Assembly: GCA_020349865.1 (NCBI GenBank)
Contig: CP070700.1
Location: forward strand, 2,831,416-2,856,063
Reading direction: 5' to 3'
Source of the DNA: Desulfobacteraceae bacterium
Lineage (GTDB): Bacteria > Desulfobacterota > DSM-4660 > Desulfatiglandales > Desulfatiglandaceae
DNA length: 24,648 nt
In this document: positions 23,115 through 24,648 of the stretch, in pieces
Layout: each line of letters begins with the position of its first letter
Position numbering within the stretch: position 1 is the stretch's first letter
Program-made: the position numbers and the translations under genes
The notes under the pieces: generated by a model
The model's database searches: none
Told to the model about the DNA's origin: nothing
What the model saw: the letters and a program-made list of their open reading frames with translations, nothing else

Positions 23115-24648
23115 ATGGGAGATTCTAAAAAAACACATCCATATGTTCCAGAATTGATCGAACAGTTTGAAAAAGGAAAATTAACACGACGGGAGTTTTT
23201 GCGATATTCAGCCCTTCTTGGCATGTCTGTGGGCGTTGCCTCATCAATCGTGGGGCTCCCCCGACCCGGCCGAATCTTCGCAGCCAGGGTTCAACGCGGA
23301 GGGACGCTTAGGGTCTCCGGCGCTGTCCAAAAAGTCACCCATCCGGCCCAGTTCTCCTGGGTCGTCCCGTCCAATGAGTTGCGTCAGGTGGCGGAGTATC
23401 TCACCTACACCGACGGCAATAATGTAACGCATCCGTATCTTCTTAAAAACTGGGAGGCCAGCGCGGACCTTAAGACCTGGAGCCTGAACCTCCGCCAGGG
23501 TATCAAATTCAACAATGGGGATGAGTTCACCGCTGATGATGTGGTTTTTACCATGAATGAGTGGTTGAACAAAGATGTAGGTTCATCGCTGCTTGGTATG
23601 GTGGGCGGCTATCTGAGTCCCACGGGTATTGAAAAAACGGATAAGTATCAGGTTAAACTTCATCTCAATAAGCCAGAGATCGCTGTTCCTGAGCACCTGT
23701 TCCACTACCCGGCCCTGGTGTTGAATCACAAGACCTTTGAGGGAGATTTCATCAAGCGACCCCACGGGACAGGACCCTATACGTTGGAAGTCTACCGTGA
23801 GGGCGAGCGTTGTGTAGTCAAACGGCGTAAGGACTACTGGCAGAACGGAGATGATGGCCAGCCGCTTCCCTACATGGACGCTATGGAGTTCATTGACATG
23901 GGAAGAGAGATGGCTCCCCAGATTGCTGCTATCAAGGCAGGGGAAATTGACATGATCGATCTTTCCGATGCGGGTGGAACAGACGTCTACCAGGCCCTTA
24001 AAGATGATACCAACATTAATATTATGCCGTCGACCACCGGGCAAACCCGGTTGCTTCGGATGCGGGTTGATATGAAACCCTGGTCCGACAACAAGGTGCG
24101 AATGGCCTTGAAACTGTGTCAGCACAGGGAGAAAATCATGGCTCTGGCCTATATGGGTCAGGGTCGCCAGGGTCAGGACTGCCATGTTTCGCCCGTGCAT
24201 CCTGAATACTGCCAAAAGCCCATCCCGAAATATGATCCGCAGCAAGCCAAGCAACTCCTGAAGGAGGCGGGCTACCCCAATGGCCTTGACGTCAACCTGG
24301 CTGTAGGCAGTGGCTGGACCGATGTGGTGCGCTATGCCGAGGTCCTCAAACAGGATGCCGCGCCGGCAGGGTTGAGAATAAATATTCAGACCATGCCTAC
24401 CAGCCAGTATTGGGAAAAGTGGACTGAAGTGGATTTGGGTATCACGCCCTGGACGCACCGCCCACTGGGCACCATGGTACTGAACCTGGCCTACATTGCG
24501 GATGATGCGGGCAAACCAGTACCGTGGAATGAGACGCGCTGGGTGGATAAAGAGTTCTCCCAGTTGCTGGAAAAGGCCAATGGAACGCTCAATGTGGATG
24601 AACGGCGCAAGATCTTTTGCAAGCTGGAAGATATCCAGATGAGTCGAG
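23115..24648 (+). CDS. Tat-exported ABC transporter substrate-binding protein (peptide/opine/nickel family), 3' end beyond window
   Basis: An uninterrupted frame of 511 codons runs from the ATG at 23115 (AGGAGGA 4 bases upstream) to the window edge. A twin-arginine signal is clear: LTRREFLRYSALLGMSVGVA (from residue 23, R25-R26), with the mature part starting near RVQRGGTLRVSG. SBP family 5 patterns follow: LLKNWEASADLKTWSLNLRQ with GIKFNNGDEFTADDVVFTMN, PHGTGPYTLEVYREGE, VKRRKDYW, and KYDPQQAKQLLKEAGYPNGL. Such proteins feed periplasmic peptides, opines, glycosides or metal chelates to an ABC permease expected downstream. It is divergent from the hydantoinase cluster and may add a second uptake route, but this is a guess. 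Confidence 0.93.
   Translation, partial: MGDSKKTHPYVPELIEQFEKGKLTRREFLRYSALLGMSVGVASSIVGLPRPGRIFAARVQRGGTLRVSGAVQKVTHPAQFSWVVPSNELRQVAEYLTYTDGNNVTHPYLLKNWEASADLKTWSLNLRQGIKFNNGDEFTADDVVFTMNEWLNKDVGSSLLGMVGGYLSPTGIEKTDKYQVKLHLNKPEIAVPEHLFHYPALVLNHKTFEGDFIKRPHGTGPYTLEVYREGERCVVKRRKDYWQNGDDGQPLPYMDAMEFIDMGREMAPQIAAIKAGEIDMIDLSDAGGTDVYQALKDDTNINIMPSTTGQTRLLRMRVDMKPWSDNKVRMALKLCQHREKIMALAYMGQGRQGQDCHVSPVHPEYCQKPIPKYDPQQAKQLLKEAGYPNGLDVNLAVGSGWTDVVRYAEVLKQDAAPAGLRINIQTMPTSQYWEKWTEVDLGITPWTHRPLGTMVLNLAYIADDAGKPVPWNETRWVDKEFSQLLEKANGTLNVDERRKIFCKLEDIQMSR

Noticed and set aside
23583..24458. 291-codon minus-strand frame at the right edge
   Set aside because: It is antisense to the open 511-codon binding-protein frame, which has a Tat signal, a ribosome binding site and family motifs.

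Overview
The window looks like part of an anaerobic, corrinoid-using bacterium, most likely a Desulfobacterota (Desulfobacterales-type) sulfate reducer. This rests on gene content (MttB-family methyltransferase plus corrinoid protein, TRAP transport, cobalamin-controlled cobT-cobS, PilZ and small conserved proteins typical of that group) and on intergenic inverted-repeat elements resembling those common in such genomes. No rRNA, tRNA or CRISPR array was seen, and taxonomy was not tested by search.

Left part (1-5056). The start of a YbaK/EbsC-type gene runs off the left edge on the minus strand. It is followed by a stretch without genes holding an inverted-repeat element, a PilZ-domain protein, two small conserved proteins of unknown role, and a class I cobalamin riboswitch with its intrinsic terminator in front of cobT-cobS (late lower-ligand assembly of cobalamin).

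Middle part (5057-9864). A roughly 357-bp element with long inverted arms directly follows cobS. Then come a eukaryote-like single-domain serine/threonine dehydratase, a dinB gene broken by a large internal deletion, a cold-shock protein, a stand-alone Nfu N-terminal-domain protein (minus strand), a 3-hydroxybutyryl-CoA dehydrogenase with palindromes in its leader, and a single-domain response regulator.

Right part (9924-22303, all minus strand). Ten genes run in one direction. In transcription order they are a GntR/FCD regulator, ATP-dependent hydantoinase subunits A and B, a hydantoin/Asp-Glu racemase-family protein, a TRAP transporter (binding protein, large permease, small permease), a sarcosine-oxidase-beta-like FAD oxidoreductase, a non-pyrrolysine MttB-family methyltransferase and its corrinoid protein. 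Read together they suggest uptake of an N-methylated amide or amine, ring or amide opening, and removal of methyl groups by oxidation and/or transfer to a corrinoid. A creatinine / N-methylhydantoin / sarcosine-like or betaine-like substrate would fit, but the substrate is inferred and not proven. This is the most interesting system in the window.

Right edge. After about 800 bp without a convincing gene, a Tat-exported ABC substrate-binding protein (peptide/opine/nickel family) starts on the plus strand at 23115 and runs off the window. It is divergent from the catabolic cluster and may belong to an adjacent uptake system.
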